Source: an uncultured Ruminococcus sp. (GTDB lineage: Bacteria > Bacillota > Clostridia > Lachnospirales > Lachnospiraceae). Taken from it: 51,255 bases of DNA. The notes under the pieces were generated by a model. That model saw only the letters and a program-made list of their open reading frames with translations, was not told where the DNA came from and did not search any database. Positions 16,236 to 24,597 of this stretch are shown here, one piece after another. Every line of letters starts with the position of its first letter. The stretch's first letter is position 1. The DNA lies in NCBI GenBank assembly GCA_900066355.1, contig FMEL01000008.1, positions 1 to 51,255 on the forward strand, in the 5' to 3' direction. The position numbers were made by a program, and so were the translations under genes.

Positions 16236-16319
16236 CCGAAACAACTGAAAAAACCATTGACCGCAATGGACTTTTCAGTAGTCTCGGAAAAAGTTACTGT
16301 TCACTCCGTTCACAGCAAC
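16236..16319 (-). promoter_or_regulatory. Structured leader of pnp (two hairpins)
   Basis: On the minus strand the first hairpin pairs GTTGCTGT with ACAGTAAC (16293-16319, one G-U) and is followed by five Ts, like a weak terminator. The second is a long nested stem with arm pairs 16281-16287/16236-16242, 16272-16279/16244-16251 and 16264-16269/16254-16259. It ends about 45 bases ahead of pnp. PNPase leaders in other bacteria are autoregulated through hairpins; a similar role here is inference. Confidence 0.5.
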
Positions 16320-16351
16320 TGGAAATAACTTCTGTTATAAATTTTACATGC

Positions 16352-16379
16352 AAAAATGGGGCGGATGGTTATCCGCCCC
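16352..16379 (-). terminator. Terminator after rpsO
   Basis: GGGGCGGAT (minus strand, 16371-16379) pairs perfectly with ATCCGCCCC (16358-16366) around a four-base loop, followed by T5 (16352-16356). It is a strong, GC-rich intrinsic terminator 13 bases after rpsO. Confidence 0.9.
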
Positions 16380-16392
16380 GTCCGCATACTAA

Positions 16393-16659
16393 TTATTTTC
16401 TTAAACCTAATTTTTCAATCAGTGCACGGTATCTTTCGATGTCTGTTTTCTTCAGGTATGCCAGAAGTCCACGTCTCTGTCCAACCATCTTCAGCAGACC
16501 GCGTCTGGAATGATGATCTTTGTGATGTGTCTGTAAATGCTCTGTCAGTTCCTGAATTCTTGCTGTAAGAACTGCAACCTGTACTTCCGGTGAACCTGTG
16601 TCGCCTTCACATCTTGCATATTCTTTCATGATTGCCTGTTTTTTTTCTTTTGAAATCAT
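16393..16659 (-). CDS. rpsO: 30S ribosomal protein S15
   Basis: S15 binds 16S rRNA early in small-subunit assembly. The 88-residue protein has normal length and motifs (EYARCEGDTGSPEVQVAVLT, HHSRRGLLKMVGQRR, LIEKLGLRK). I choose the ATG at 16659 because GGAGG lies eight bases upstream and MISKEKKQ is the family start; the frame runs open to 16704 but into the leader. It has its own promoter (16764-16792) and a leader with two small hairpins, and is followed by a terminator and pnp, the usual rpsO-pnp order. Confidence 0.97.
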   Translation of the reverse strand: MISKEKKQAIMKEYARCEGDTGSPEVQVAVLTARIQELTEHLQTHHKDHHSRRGLLKMVGQRRGLLAYLKKTDIERYRALIEKLGLRK

Positions 16660-16792
16660 TCTGATTTCCTCCTTAAAATAATTTAATAATGAATGAACCG
16701 CCACATATTAAGAAACGGTTGGAGATTCCAATCTCTGAATATGGGCTGATTTACACCTCGACTAGTATAGCATAAAACAAATGACGTGTAAA
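16660..16792 (-). promoter_or_regulatory. Promoter and leader of rpsO
   Basis: Promoter on the minus strand: -35 TTTACA (16787-16792), 17-bp spacer, -10 TATACT (16764-16769), just after ribF. The roughly 100-base leader can form GAGAT(TGGA)ATCTC and a second stem AACCG/CGGTT with a loop of about 15 bases before the GGAGG site. S15 represses its own mRNA through such leaders in several bacteria; I infer, but cannot show, that this is one. Confidence 0.6.
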
Positions 16793-16795
16793 TAA

Positions 16796-17728
16796 TTATT
16801 TTGATTCAAAGCGCAAAGTTTTTTGCAAAATATTCTCATTCTGAAAATATTCTTTGCCGGACTGAATATCTTTCCGAATCTGCGCCTTGAGTGCTTCAAA
16901 CGAAGTAAACTTCTGTTCCGGGCGGGTATATTTATAAAAATCCACGGTACATTCCCTGCCATAAAGATCCAGATCACAGTCAAACAGATTCGTCTCCACA
17001 CCAAGAAAACTCTCTCCGACCGTCGGTTTGTATCCGACATTGGTGATTCCCGGATAATCTCCGTCTTCAAAATGGGACATCGTGACATACACTCCGTTTG
17101 GCGGCATCAGCTTCGACTTTGGCGGAATGATATTTGTAGTAGGAAAGAAATCCCTGTGTCCCAGCCCCCGGCCATGTTCAATTCTACCTGACACGCAAAA
17201 AGGTCTTCCGAGAAGATCCTGTATCTTTTCCATGTTGCCTTTTTTTAGTTCTTCACGGATATAGGTACTGCTGACCTTACGGTTTCCCTCCATCTCTTTC
17301 GCAATGACAACAGTCTCGTATTCATATTTTTCACCGAATTTCTGCAAAAGCTCCGGTGTTCCCCTGCGTTCATATCCAAAACGGAAATCCTCACCAACAA
17401 CCACACACTCTGCCTGCAGATCACCTTTTAAGATCTGGCGGATAAAATTTTCGGCTTTCATATGTTTGATCTCATCATTCAGCGGACACTCCAGAAGGAC
17501 ATCAACTCCCATCTTTTCGAGATATGTCTGTCGTTCTTCGGATGTAAGGATCGTCTGTCTGTCAGAGATAAATGCCATCACCACAGCAAGTTCACCATAT
17601 TCTTTTTTGCGCTCCAGAATCGTCCGGATCAATTTCCTGTGTCCACGATGGATACCATCAAATTTGCCAAGTGTCACTGCACTTCTGCCAAGTTTTGGAA
17701 ATTGTCCATTCAGTTTTACGTATTCCAT
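16796..17728 (-). CDS. ribF: Bifunctional riboflavin kinase / FMN adenylyltransferase
   Basis: Converts riboflavin to FMN and then FAD. The 310-residue protein has an N-terminal nucleotidyltransferase domain (about 1-180) with the motif GKFDGIHRGHRKLI (about 22-35) and the C-terminal riboflavin kinase domain (about 185-305) with the FFPTTNI and NGVYVT segments. Both halves are complete. It ends the rimP-nusA-infB operon, following truB by 19 bases; the rpsO promoter begins right after it. AGGAG lies about 12 bases ahead of the ATG. Confidence 0.95.
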   Translation of the reverse strand: MEYVKLNGQFPKLGRSAVTLGKFDGIHRGHRKLIRTILERKKEYGELAVVMAFISDRQTILTSEERQTYLEKMGVDVLLECPLNDEIKHMKAENFIRQILKGDLQAECVVVGEDFRFGYERRGTPELLQKFGEKYEYETVVIAKEMEGNRKVSSTYIREELKKGNMEKIQDLLGRPFCVSGRIEHGRGLGHRDFFPTTNIIPPKSKLMPPNGVYVTMSHFEDGDYPGITNVGYKPTVGESFLGVETNLFDCDLDLYGRECTVDFYKYTRPEQKFTSFEALKAQIRKDIQSGKEYFQNENILQKTLRFESK

Positions 17729-17747
17729 ATTATGCTGTTACTCCTGC

Positions 17748-18632
17748 CTACAAAAACATCTTCTGGGGCTGATAGCGGTTCTTTGCCTCATCCCACTGAT
17801 AAATCCCTTTAAATTCGCCCTGACTGTCACACATCCGAATCCATCCTTCTTTGTGGCTGCCTTTTACAAAATATTCCGTAAGAGCATTTCCGTTTTTCAG
17901 AAGGCGGTCACCTTCACGTGTACAAAAAATTTCCGGATAATCTTTCAGTACCTGCCCGATACGGATCACCCGGTCTTCAATCGTACCATCTTTGACTGCC
18001 TCTTCTACTTCTGCAAGTGTCATGCTGTCTTCCCATGTGAAATTCCCCGATCTGGTACGGATCAGTTCTTCCATACAGCCACCGCATCCAAGCTTCTGCC
18101 CGATATCATGACAGAGCGTACGGATGTAAGTTCCCTTACTGCACGTAACAGAAAAACGAACATACGGAAGATTTATTTCTTTTATATCAATTTCATAGAA
18201 ATGAACTGTCCTTGCCTTACGCTCCACGGTTTTTCCTTCGCGTGCAAGCTCATAGAGCTTTTTGCCATCTACTTTCAGCGCAGAGTACATCGGCGGAATC
18301 TGCTTGTATTCTCCGACAAATCCCCGAATCACAGCCTCGACTTCCTCTTCTGACACTTCAACAGTTTTCTCACAGAGAACGGTTCCTGTCATATCCTGTG
18401 TATCAGTCTCCAGTCCCAGATGCATAAGCGCCTCATATGTCTTCTGCTTATCAGTCAGAAGATCTACGAGTTTGGTCGCTTTGCCAAGGACTACCGGAAG
18501 CACACCTTCTGCTTCCGGATCCAGTGTCCCTGTATGTCCGATTTTTTTCATATGGAGGATTCCGCGCAGTTTCGCAACGACATCAAAAGAAGTAAAACCC
18601 TTTTCTTTGCGGATATTCAGTACGCCATCCAT
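17748..18632 (-). CDS. truB: tRNA pseudouridine(55) synthase
   Basis: Makes pseudouridine 55 in the T-loop of tRNAs. The 294-residue protein carries the catalytic motif GHTGTLDPEAEGVL with Asp38, and the KxxGxTSFD-type start (KEKGFTSFD). The C-terminal part (about 230-290) corresponds to a PUA-like extension. Its ATG shares one base with the stop codon of nrnA (TAATG), so translation is coupled. The position between nrnA and ribF is the conserved Bacillota order. Confidence 0.96.
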   Translation of the reverse strand: MDGVLNIRKEKGFTSFDVVAKLRGILHMKKIGHTGTLDPEAEGVLPVVLGKATKLVDLLTDKQKTYEALMHLGLETDTQDMTGTVLCEKTVEVSEEEVEAVIRGFVGEYKQIPPMYSALKVDGKKLYELAREGKTVERKARTVHFYEIDIKEINLPYVRFSVTCSKGTYIRTLCHDIGQKLGCGGCMEELIRTRSGNFTWEDSMTLAEVEEAVKDGTIEDRVIRIGQVLKDYPEIFCTREGDRLLKNGNALTEYFVKGSHKEGWIRMCDSQGEFKGIYQWDEAKNRYQPQKMFL

Positions 18633-19594
18633 TATGCGTTGTCCTCCTCTGTAAGCTGACGTTCAATTTCTGCTGTGATATTATTGATCACATCGTACAT
18701 AGAACCATGCAGATCACATCCTGCCGCTCTTGTATGTCCGCCGCCGCCAAAGAAAACAGCGACTTTACTTACGTCCACTTTGCCATTCGAGCGAAGAGAA
18801 ACTTTGAATGTCTGTGTCTCTGTCTCATAAATAAAGATTGCAACTTCTACTCCTTTTGTAAGGCGGAGCTGGCTTACAATACCATCCAGATCACTGCCCT
18901 CAACACCGTAGAAATCCATATCTCTTCTTCGCATATAGCCAATAATGCATGTACCGTTCTGGAGAAGGATACTTTCTGCAAGCACACGTCCCATAACCTG
19001 ATTCTGAAGATATGTTTTCTGATAGAAAGATTCATCAATGATCCTGCTGAACGGAATTCCGGTCTTCATCAGCTCGCCGGCAATGCGCATGGTCTCCGGT
19101 GAAGTAGATGAATACTGGAATACACCGGTGTCGTGTACCATTCCTGTATAGATTGCAGTTGCGATCGGAAGTGTTACCTTCTCAGAATCGAGGATTCCGT
19201 ACAGCACCTCACAACAGGAACTGATATCTCCCTGAACATGGTTGATATCCGCAAATCCCAGATTGCTCACATGATGGTCGATGCAGACAGTCTTCTTTGC
19301 TTTTTCAAAAAGAGCACCTGCAAGTGCCAGACGGTCTCTGGCACTGACATCACAGGTAATAAAGAGGTCAAATACGCTGTCATCTGCCTCTGTTTTTATT
19401 TCATCTATACATTCAATATGTCCGAAGATCGGCTTCGGATGATCAAGATAAACGGTCACATCAATATCCGGAAAATATGTTCTGATATACAGGTACAGCG
19501 CCATACAGGAGCCGACACAGTCGCCATCCGGACGGATATGTCCGCCAATCCCGACAGTTTTTACACCTTCCAGTACTTCTGCTATATTTTTCAT
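18632..19594 (-). CDS. nrnA: DHH family phosphoesterase, NrnA-like (oligoribonuclease / pAp phosphatase)
   Basis: Degrades very short RNA oligonucleotides and can dephosphorylate pAp. The 320-residue protein has DHH-domain metal motifs HIRPDGDC (about 19-26), the Asp of ITCDVSARD, DHH in VCIDHHVSN, and the DHHA1 substrate motif GGGGHTRAAG near the end. I choose the ATG at 19594, since AAGAGGA directly abuts the ATG at 19600 but is six bases ahead of this one. It follows rbfA by about a dozen bases. Linked to RNA turnover together with the ribosome-maturation genes around it. Confidence 0.92.
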   Translation of the reverse strand: MKNIAEVLEGVKTVGIGGHIRPDGDCVGSCMALYLYIRTYFPDIDVTVYLDHPKPIFGHIECIDEIKTEADDSVFDLFITCDVSARDRLALAGALFEKAKKTVCIDHHVSNLGFADINHVQGDISSCCEVLYGILDSEKVTLPIATAIYTGMVHDTGVFQYSSTSPETMRIAGELMKTGIPFSRIIDESFYQKTYLQNQVMGRVLAESILLQNGTCIIGYMRRRDMDFYGVEGSDLDGIVSQLRLTKGVEVAIFIYETETQTFKVSLRSNGKVDVSKVAVFFGGGGHTRAAGCDLHGSMYDVINNITAEIERQLTEEDNA

Positions 19595-19605
19595 GGTCAT
19601 TCCTC

Positions 19606-19989
19606 TTATTCTTCCTCAGGCTTGCCCAAAGAAGCATCTCTTTTTGCAACATCGTCAATCAGTTTTGACATATTTACACCATATTCGATCGATTCGTCCA
19701 GAATAAAACGAATCTCCGGTGTATTTCGAAGGTTCAGGTTTCTGGCAAGCTGGCGGCGGATATATCCTTCCGCACTGTTCAGTCCCCTGATCGTAGCCTC
19801 CTTTGCTTCCTGATTGCCCAGCACACTGATATATGCCTTGCAGGTTTTTAAGTCCGGAGCCACTTCCACAGCCATGACAGAGGTCATCGGGTGAATCCGC
19901 GGATCTTTGATTTCTCCGCGGATGATGGAACTGAGTTCCTTCTGAACCTCCCCATTGATCCTTGTATTCTTAATGCTGTTTTTTCTCAT
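19606..19989 (-). CDS. rbfA: Ribosome-binding factor A
   Basis: A KH-like protein needed for late maturation of the 30S subunit and cold adaptation. The 127 residues include the family segments RINGEVQKELSSIIRGEIKD (about 11-30), HPMTSVMAVEVAPDLKTCKA and RNTPEIRFILDESIEYG. TAGGAG precedes the ATG at 19989. It lies 13 bases downstream of infB, as in most Bacillota. Confidence 0.97.
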   Translation of the reverse strand: MRKNSIKNTRINGEVQKELSSIIRGEIKDPRIHPMTSVMAVEVAPDLKTCKAYISVLGNQEAKEATIRGLNSAEGYIRRQLARNLNLRNTPEIRFILDESIEYGVNMSKLIDDVAKRDASLGKPEEE

Positions 19990-20002
19990 TTATGATCTAC
20001 TC

Positions 20003-22750
20003 CTATCTTGGCACTTCTACCATGATATACGCTTCTACTTTATCTTCTTCTTTGACATCGTTGAATCCGTCAAATACAAGACCACATTCGTATCCTGCTT
20101 TTACTTCTTTAACGTCATCTTTAAATCGTTTCAGAGATGCAAGCTCGCCTTCAAATACCAGATCGCCTTCTCTTGTAATACGTACTTTGCAGTTTCTCTG
20201 GAAAATACCATCCAGAACATAGCTTCCTGCAATCGTACCGACACCGGATGCCTTGAAGAGCTGACGTACTTCTGCATGACCGATAACTTTTTCTTCAAAT
20301 ACCGGATCAAGCATACCTTTCATTGCTGCTTCCACATCTTCGATTGCCTGATAAATAACTTTGTAAAGACGAAGATCTACGCCTTCCTGATCTGCAAGCT
20401 GTTTTGCCATCGCATCCGGACGAACGTTAAATCCGATGATGATCGCATTGGAAGTTGCTGCCAGAGATACGTCGGATTCATTGACTGCGCCTACACCGCC
20501 GTGGATCACACGAACAACAACCTCTTCATTAGAAAGTTTGATCAAGCTCTGTTTCACAGCTTCTACAGAACCCTGTACATCTGCTTTGACGATGATCGGC
20601 AGTTCTTTCAGATCACTTGCCTGAATCTGATCAAAGAGATTATCAAGGGAAAGTTTGCCTTTTGTTTCTTCAAGGAGGTGTTTCTTATTCTCGGTAACAA
20701 ATGCTGCCGCAAAGTTTTTCGCTTCTTTGTCACTCGGGAATGCCATCAGGATCTCACCTGCATTCGGCACATCACCAAGACCAAGAATCTCAACCGGTGT
20801 GGACGGTCCTGCTTCTTTGACACGTCTTCCTCTGTCATCCATCATTGCACGTACCTTACCGCTACATGCGCCTGCTGCAATAAAGTCACCTACATGAAGA
20901 GTACCCTTCTGTACAAGGATCGTTGCAACAGGACCTTTACCTTTGTCAAGCTGAGCCTCGATAACAAGACCTCTGGCTGCACGGTTCGGGTTCGCTTTCA
21001 GTTCAAGTACTTCTGCTGAAAGAAGGATCATCTCAAGCAGTGTATCAATTCCTTCTCCTGTATGTGCAGATACCGGTACGAAGATGGTGCTTCCACCCCA
21101 GTCTTCCGGAATCAGTTCATATTCAGAAAGTTCCTGTTTTACTCTTTCAATGTTTGCACTTGGTTTATCAATCTTGTTGATTGCAACAATGATTTCTACA
21201 CCTGCTGCTTTTGCATGGCTGATAGCCTCAACAGTCTGTGGCATGACACCATCATCAGCCGCAACAACGAGTACTGCAATATCAGTAGAGTTTGCACCAC
21301 GCATACGCATTGCTGTGAATGCTTCATGTCCCGGTGTATCAAGGAAAGTGATCTTCTGTCCGTTGATTTCAACAACAGAGGCACCAATGTGCTGTGTGAT
21401 TCCACCTGCCTCGCCTCTTGTTACATGTGTATTACGAATTGCATCCAGAAGGGATGTCTTACCATGGTCAACGTGACCCATAACGCAGACAACCGGCGGT
21501 CTGGAAACCATTGTGGATTCGTCTTCCTCTTCTTCTTTCAGAAGTTCTTCGATAACATCTACTTTTTCTTCCGGTTCTGCAATGATATCGTAGTCAAGTG
21601 CGATTTCCTGTGCTTTTTCGAAATCGATCTCATGGTTTACAGTTACCATGATGCCTTCCATAAAGAGCTTCTTAACAATTACAGACGGCTGCATCTTCAT
21701 TGCTTCTGCAAGCTCGCGGATTGTCATTTTCTCCGGAAGAGTGATTTCTTTTACTTCTGGTTTCTTCTCTTCCTGTTTTGGCTGAGGAGCAGGTTTCTGA
21801 AGAGCTTTCGGAATTCTGGAAAGATTTCTTCTTCCGCCCTGATTCGGTCTGTTGTGACCTGCACCGGAATTTTTCTCAAAATCTTTCTTTTTGTTCTTAT
21901 TCTCTCTGTCACGCTCTCTCTTGCTGTCCTTGGATGTTTTTGTCAGTTCTGGTGTGAATACGGCATCATTATCTCTTCTTCCGCCGCCGGCTCTCTGTCC
22001 GCCACGGTTATTTCCGCCAAAGCGTCCTTCACCTCTGTTGTCCGGTCTTCCGTTTCCGCCCTGTCCTGGTCTTCCCTGACCACCCTGCTGCGGACGGCCA
22101 TTACCTCTCATTGGACGGCCATTGCCTTCACCCTGACGTGCCGGACGGCCTTCTCCCTGTCTCTGCGGACGGCCACCACCGTTACGGTTGCCCTGCGGTC
22201 CACGATCAGATGGTCTTTTGTCTCCATTGTTTCGGAAATCACGGTTTCCTCTGTTATCACCGCGGTTATCTCCACGATTCTCCCTGTTCGGGCGGTTCTG
22301 GTTTCTGTTGTTATTATAGCCACCCTGCTCGCTTCTCTGCGGTCTTGCCTGAGTCTGAGCTGCTTCTGCCGCCGGTTTCTCAGCCGGTTTCTTAGCTGTC
22401 GGTGTTTCCTGTACCGGAGTACTCTGCGGTTTCTTCGGTGCAGTAGTTTCTGCTGCCGGTTTCTGAGCTACTGTCTCAGCCGGTTTTGCTGCCTGTGTTC
22501 TCTGCTGCGGTCTTGCAGCCGGTTTTTTATCTGATGCCGGACGTTTCGGTCTGTTTTTGCCTCCGTCACTGGCATTCTGTGCGTGATATACGCGAATAAT
22601 ATTTTTTTTCTTTTTGGGAGCCTCTGTCTTTTCTGCTTCCGCCTTCGTTGTTACCATCTTTTCATCTGCCACCTTGGTAATCTGCTCCTTTCCCTCTTGT
22701 GTTGATTTTTCTTTTATTCTGACATGTTCTTGCTCTTTGATCTTCGGCAC
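20003..22750 (-). CDS. infB: Translation initiation factor IF-2, with long RG/GN-rich N-terminus
   Basis: A GTPase that brings initiator tRNA to the ribosome. The 915-residue protein has the G1 motif GHVDHGKT near residue 425, followed by DTPGHEAF and NKID, then domains II, III and the C-terminal initiator-tRNA-binding domain. An IF2-N motif (MTIRELAEAMKMQPSVIVKK) lies near residue 345. The first 330 residues are low-complexity: a Lys/Pro/Ala-rich part followed by a Gly/Arg/Asn-rich part (about 155-265) with many RGDN, GNGRP and QGG units. The start codon is GTG (22748-22750), eight bases after AAGGAGG; an ATG overlapping it is out of frame. Confidence 0.97.
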   Translation of the reverse strand: MPKIKEQEHVRIKEKSTQEGKEQITKVADEKMVTTKAEAEKTEAPKKKKNIIRVYHAQNASDGGKNRPKRPASDKKPAARPQQRTQAAKPAETVAQKPAAETTAPKKPQSTPVQETPTAKKPAEKPAAEAAQTQARPQRSEQGGYNNNRNQNRPNRENRGDNRGDNRGNRDFRNNGDKRPSDRGPQGNRNGGGRPQRQGEGRPARQGEGNGRPMRGNGRPQQGGQGRPGQGGNGRPDNRGEGRFGGNNRGGQRAGGGRRDNDAVFTPELTKTSKDSKRERDRENKNKKKDFEKNSGAGHNRPNQGGRRNLSRIPKALQKPAPQPKQEEKKPEVKEITLPEKMTIRELAEAMKMQPSVIVKKLFMEGIMVTVNHEIDFEKAQEIALDYDIIAEPEEKVDVIEELLKEEEEDESTMVSRPPVVCVMGHVDHGKTSLLDAIRNTHVTRGEAGGITQHIGASVVEINGQKITFLDTPGHEAFTAMRMRGANSTDIAVLVVAADDGVMPQTVEAISHAKAAGVEIIVAINKIDKPSANIERVKQELSEYELIPEDWGGSTIFVPVSAHTGEGIDTLLEMILLSAEVLELKANPNRAARGLVIEAQLDKGKGPVATILVQKGTLHVGDFIAAGACSGKVRAMMDDRGRRVKEAGPSTPVEILGLGDVPNAGEILMAFPSDKEAKNFAAAFVTENKKHLLEETKGKLSLDNLFDQIQASDLKELPIIVKADVQGSVEAVKQSLIKLSNEEVVVRVIHGGVGAVNESDVSLAATSNAIIIGFNVRPDAMAKQLADQEGVDLRLYKVIYQAIEDVEAAMKGMLDPVFEEKVIGHAEVRQLFKASGVGTIAGSYVLDGIFQRNCKVRITREGDLVFEGELASLKRFKDDVKEVKAGYECGLVFDGFNDVKEEDKVEAYIMVEVPR

Positions 22751-22795
22751 ATTGGTTCCTCCTTTACGTCAATGAATCAAAACCAGTTTTCATTC

Positions 22796-23113
22796 TTACT
22801 TTTCGGTTTTCGCAAGTTCTTTCATCATTGCTTTCGCAAAGTTTTCATCCTGTACCGCCAGACTGGCACGAAATTCTTTTCCGCAGAATTTTCCGAGTTC
22901 TTCTTTATTTGCAATGAAGTAAATCGGAACTTCGTAAAATTCACACATATTACTGAATTTCTTTCTGGTGTTTTCTGATGCGTCAGCCGCTACCAGAACC
23001 AGAAATCCTTTGCCGGTCTTTACAGATTTTTCTGTAGAAAATTCACCGCTGGCAATCTTGCCCGCTTTTGTTGCAAGACCAACCAGTGATAACACTTTAT
23101 TGTTGTTTTTCAA
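22796..23113 (-). CDS. ylxQ: L7Ae-family RNA-binding protein YlxQ
   Basis: A 105-residue protein of the L7Ae/L30e/S12e fold (LVGLATKAGKIASGEFS at about 10-26, LVLVAADASENTRKKF near 38-53), a kink-turn-type RNA-binding family conserved in the nusA-infB operon. The start appears to be TTG at 23113, with AAGGAG ten bases ahead, and overlaps the end of ylxR by 17 bases in another frame. Exact cellular role is unknown. Confidence 0.9.
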   Translation of the reverse strand: MKNNNKVLSLVGLATKAGKIASGEFSTEKSVKTGKGFLVLVAADASENTRKKFSNMCEFYEVPIYFIANKEELGKFCGKEFRASLAVQDENFAKAMMKELAKTEK

Positions 23114-23378
23114 TATTAGCTAACTCCTTTTTCAGGTCTTCGTAGACCTCAGCCGGTACCGCCATCTTCAATGAGCGCTCGAGCCCACGGCTTTTGACTG
23201 CTTTTTCCAGACACTCCTGTGACAGACAGACATAGGCACCTCTGCCGTTCTTTCTTCCGGTAGCATCCAGCACAATCTCATTTTCCGGGGTTTTCAGTAC
23301 TCGGATCATTTCTTTTTTGCTTTTCATTTCTCTGCATCCGGTACACTGACGCAGAGGTGTTTTATTTTTTGTAGCCAT
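23097..23378 (-). CDS. ylxR: YlxR family RNA-binding protein (RNase P modulator RnpM)
   Basis: A 93-residue basic protein with the YlxR signature: RQCTGCREMKSKKEMIRVL (about 10-28), DATGRKNGRGAYVCLS (about 39-54), and Cys residues in CTGC and VCLSQEC. The family has been reported to bind RNase P RNA and modulate it (my recollection of work in Bacillus subtilis). It starts four bases after nusA ends and overlaps ylxQ. Confidence 0.93.
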   Translation of the reverse strand: MATKNKTPLRQCTGCREMKSKKEMIRVLKTPENEIVLDATGRKNGRGAYVCLSQECLEKAVKSRGLERSLKMAVPAEVYEDLKKELANIEKQQ

Positions 23379-23381
23379 AGA

Positions 23382-24551
23382 TTATTCTTCTGTCAGCTCT
23401 TCGGAAACAGCTTCTTCTGCTTCTGTATCTTCAGCAGTTTCTTCTGTATCTTCTTCGCTGTACTCGTCCTCATCATAGTACTCATCTTCGTCATCGTAAT
23501 CATAGAGCTCACCGGATTCTCTTGCCTGTGTCTCGCTCTTGATATCGATCTTGAATCCTGTCAGGCGGGCTGCCAGACGTGCATTCTGTCCCTCTTTACC
23601 GATTGCAAGAGAAAGCTGATAATCCGGAACGACTACCAGTGCCGTCTTTTCATCCGGATCTGCCATAACAGCGATTACTTTCGCCGGGCTCAGTGCATTC
23701 TCGATCAGGATTGCCGGGTTTTCATCCCAGTTAATGATATCGATTTTCTCGCCGCGAAGTTCCTCTACGATGGAGTTTACTCTGGCACCGTTCATACCGA
23801 CACATGCACCAACCGGGTCAACGTCCGGATCGTTGCTCCATACAGCGATCTTTGTACGGGAACCAGCTTCTCTGGCAATGCTCTTAATCTCAACAGTTCC
23901 GTCCTTTACTTCTGCAACTTCAGATTCGAAGAGGCGTTTTACAAGGCCCGGATGTGTTCTGGAAAGAAGGATACGCGGTCCTTTCGGTGTATCTTTGACT
24001 TCAAGAATATAAACCTTGATTCTCTCAGTTGGTTTAAATTCTTCACCTTTTACCTGCTCGTTTTCACTGAGGACACCGTCTGCCTTACCGAGGTTTACGC
24101 TGACATTCTTGCCCATCACACGCTGTACGATACCGGTAACAACTTCTTTTTCCATTCCGTAATACTGATCATAAAGAACTTTACGCTCTTCTTCACGAAT
24201 TTTCTGAAGGATAACGTTCTTGGCATTCTGTGTTGCGATACGTCCAAATTCTTTGGAGTGGATCTCAACTTTAATAATATCACCGAGTTCTGCATTGGTA
24301 TTAAGCTTCTGAGCTTCTACCAGAGAAATCTCCATTGCAGGATCTTCTACGAATTCCTTAACCTCACGCTCTGCATAAACGCTGAAATCACAGGTTTCCG
24401 GATTAATTGTCACATGCACATTATCTGCTTTACCGAAATGGTTCTTGCAAGCCTGGATCAGGGACTGCTCGATAGCTCCCAGTAATGTATCCTTGCTGAT
24501 ATTTTTTTCTTTTTCCAGGATATCCAGCGCTTCCATTAACTCTTTGTTCAT
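23382..24551 (-). CDS. nusA: Transcription termination/antitermination factor NusA
   Basis: Binds RNA polymerase and RNA to control pausing, termination and antitermination. The 389-residue protein has the N-terminal polymerase-binding domain (about 1-125), S1 (about 135-200), and two KH domains (about 230-345, with PVGACVGMNGARVNSIVEEL and AIGKEGQNARLAARLTG). It ends in a strongly acidic tail (about 350-389, many Asp, Glu and Tyr). AGGAGG lies ahead of the ATG. The operon leader contains a terminator-like hairpin (25100-25125), consistent with NusA acting on its own expression. Confidence 0.97.
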   Translation of the reverse strand: MNKELMEALDILEKEKNISKDTLLGAIEQSLIQACKNHFGKADNVHVTINPETCDFSVYAEREVKEFVEDPAMEISLVEAQKLNTNAELGDIIKVEIHSKEFGRIATQNAKNVILQKIREEERKVLYDQYYGMEKEVVTGIVQRVMGKNVSVNLGKADGVLSENEQVKGEEFKPTERIKVYILEVKDTPKGPRILLSRTHPGLVKRLFESEVAEVKDGTVEIKSIAREAGSRTKIAVWSNDPDVDPVGACVGMNGARVNSIVEELRGEKIDIINWDENPAILIENALSPAKVIAVMADPDEKTALVVVPDYQLSLAIGKEGQNARLAARLTGFKIDIKSETQARESGELYDYDDEDEYYDEDEYSEEDTEETAEDTEAEEAVSEELTEE

Positions 24552-24597
24552 TTTTTTAATTTCCTCCTCATTTTATCAAAGCCTATCTGAATCGTAC

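Noticed and set aside
21960..22300. Repetitive G/C-rich stretch that could suggest a tandem-repeat or CRISPR-like array
   Set aside because: The repeats are codons for the Gly/Arg/Asn-rich part of IF2, of irregular length, without spacers.
21062..22534. Long plus-strand open frame opposite infB
   Set aside because: It lies wholly antisense to the conserved IF2 coding sequence, has Cys/Phe/Ser-rich composition typical of shadow frames and no ribosome site.
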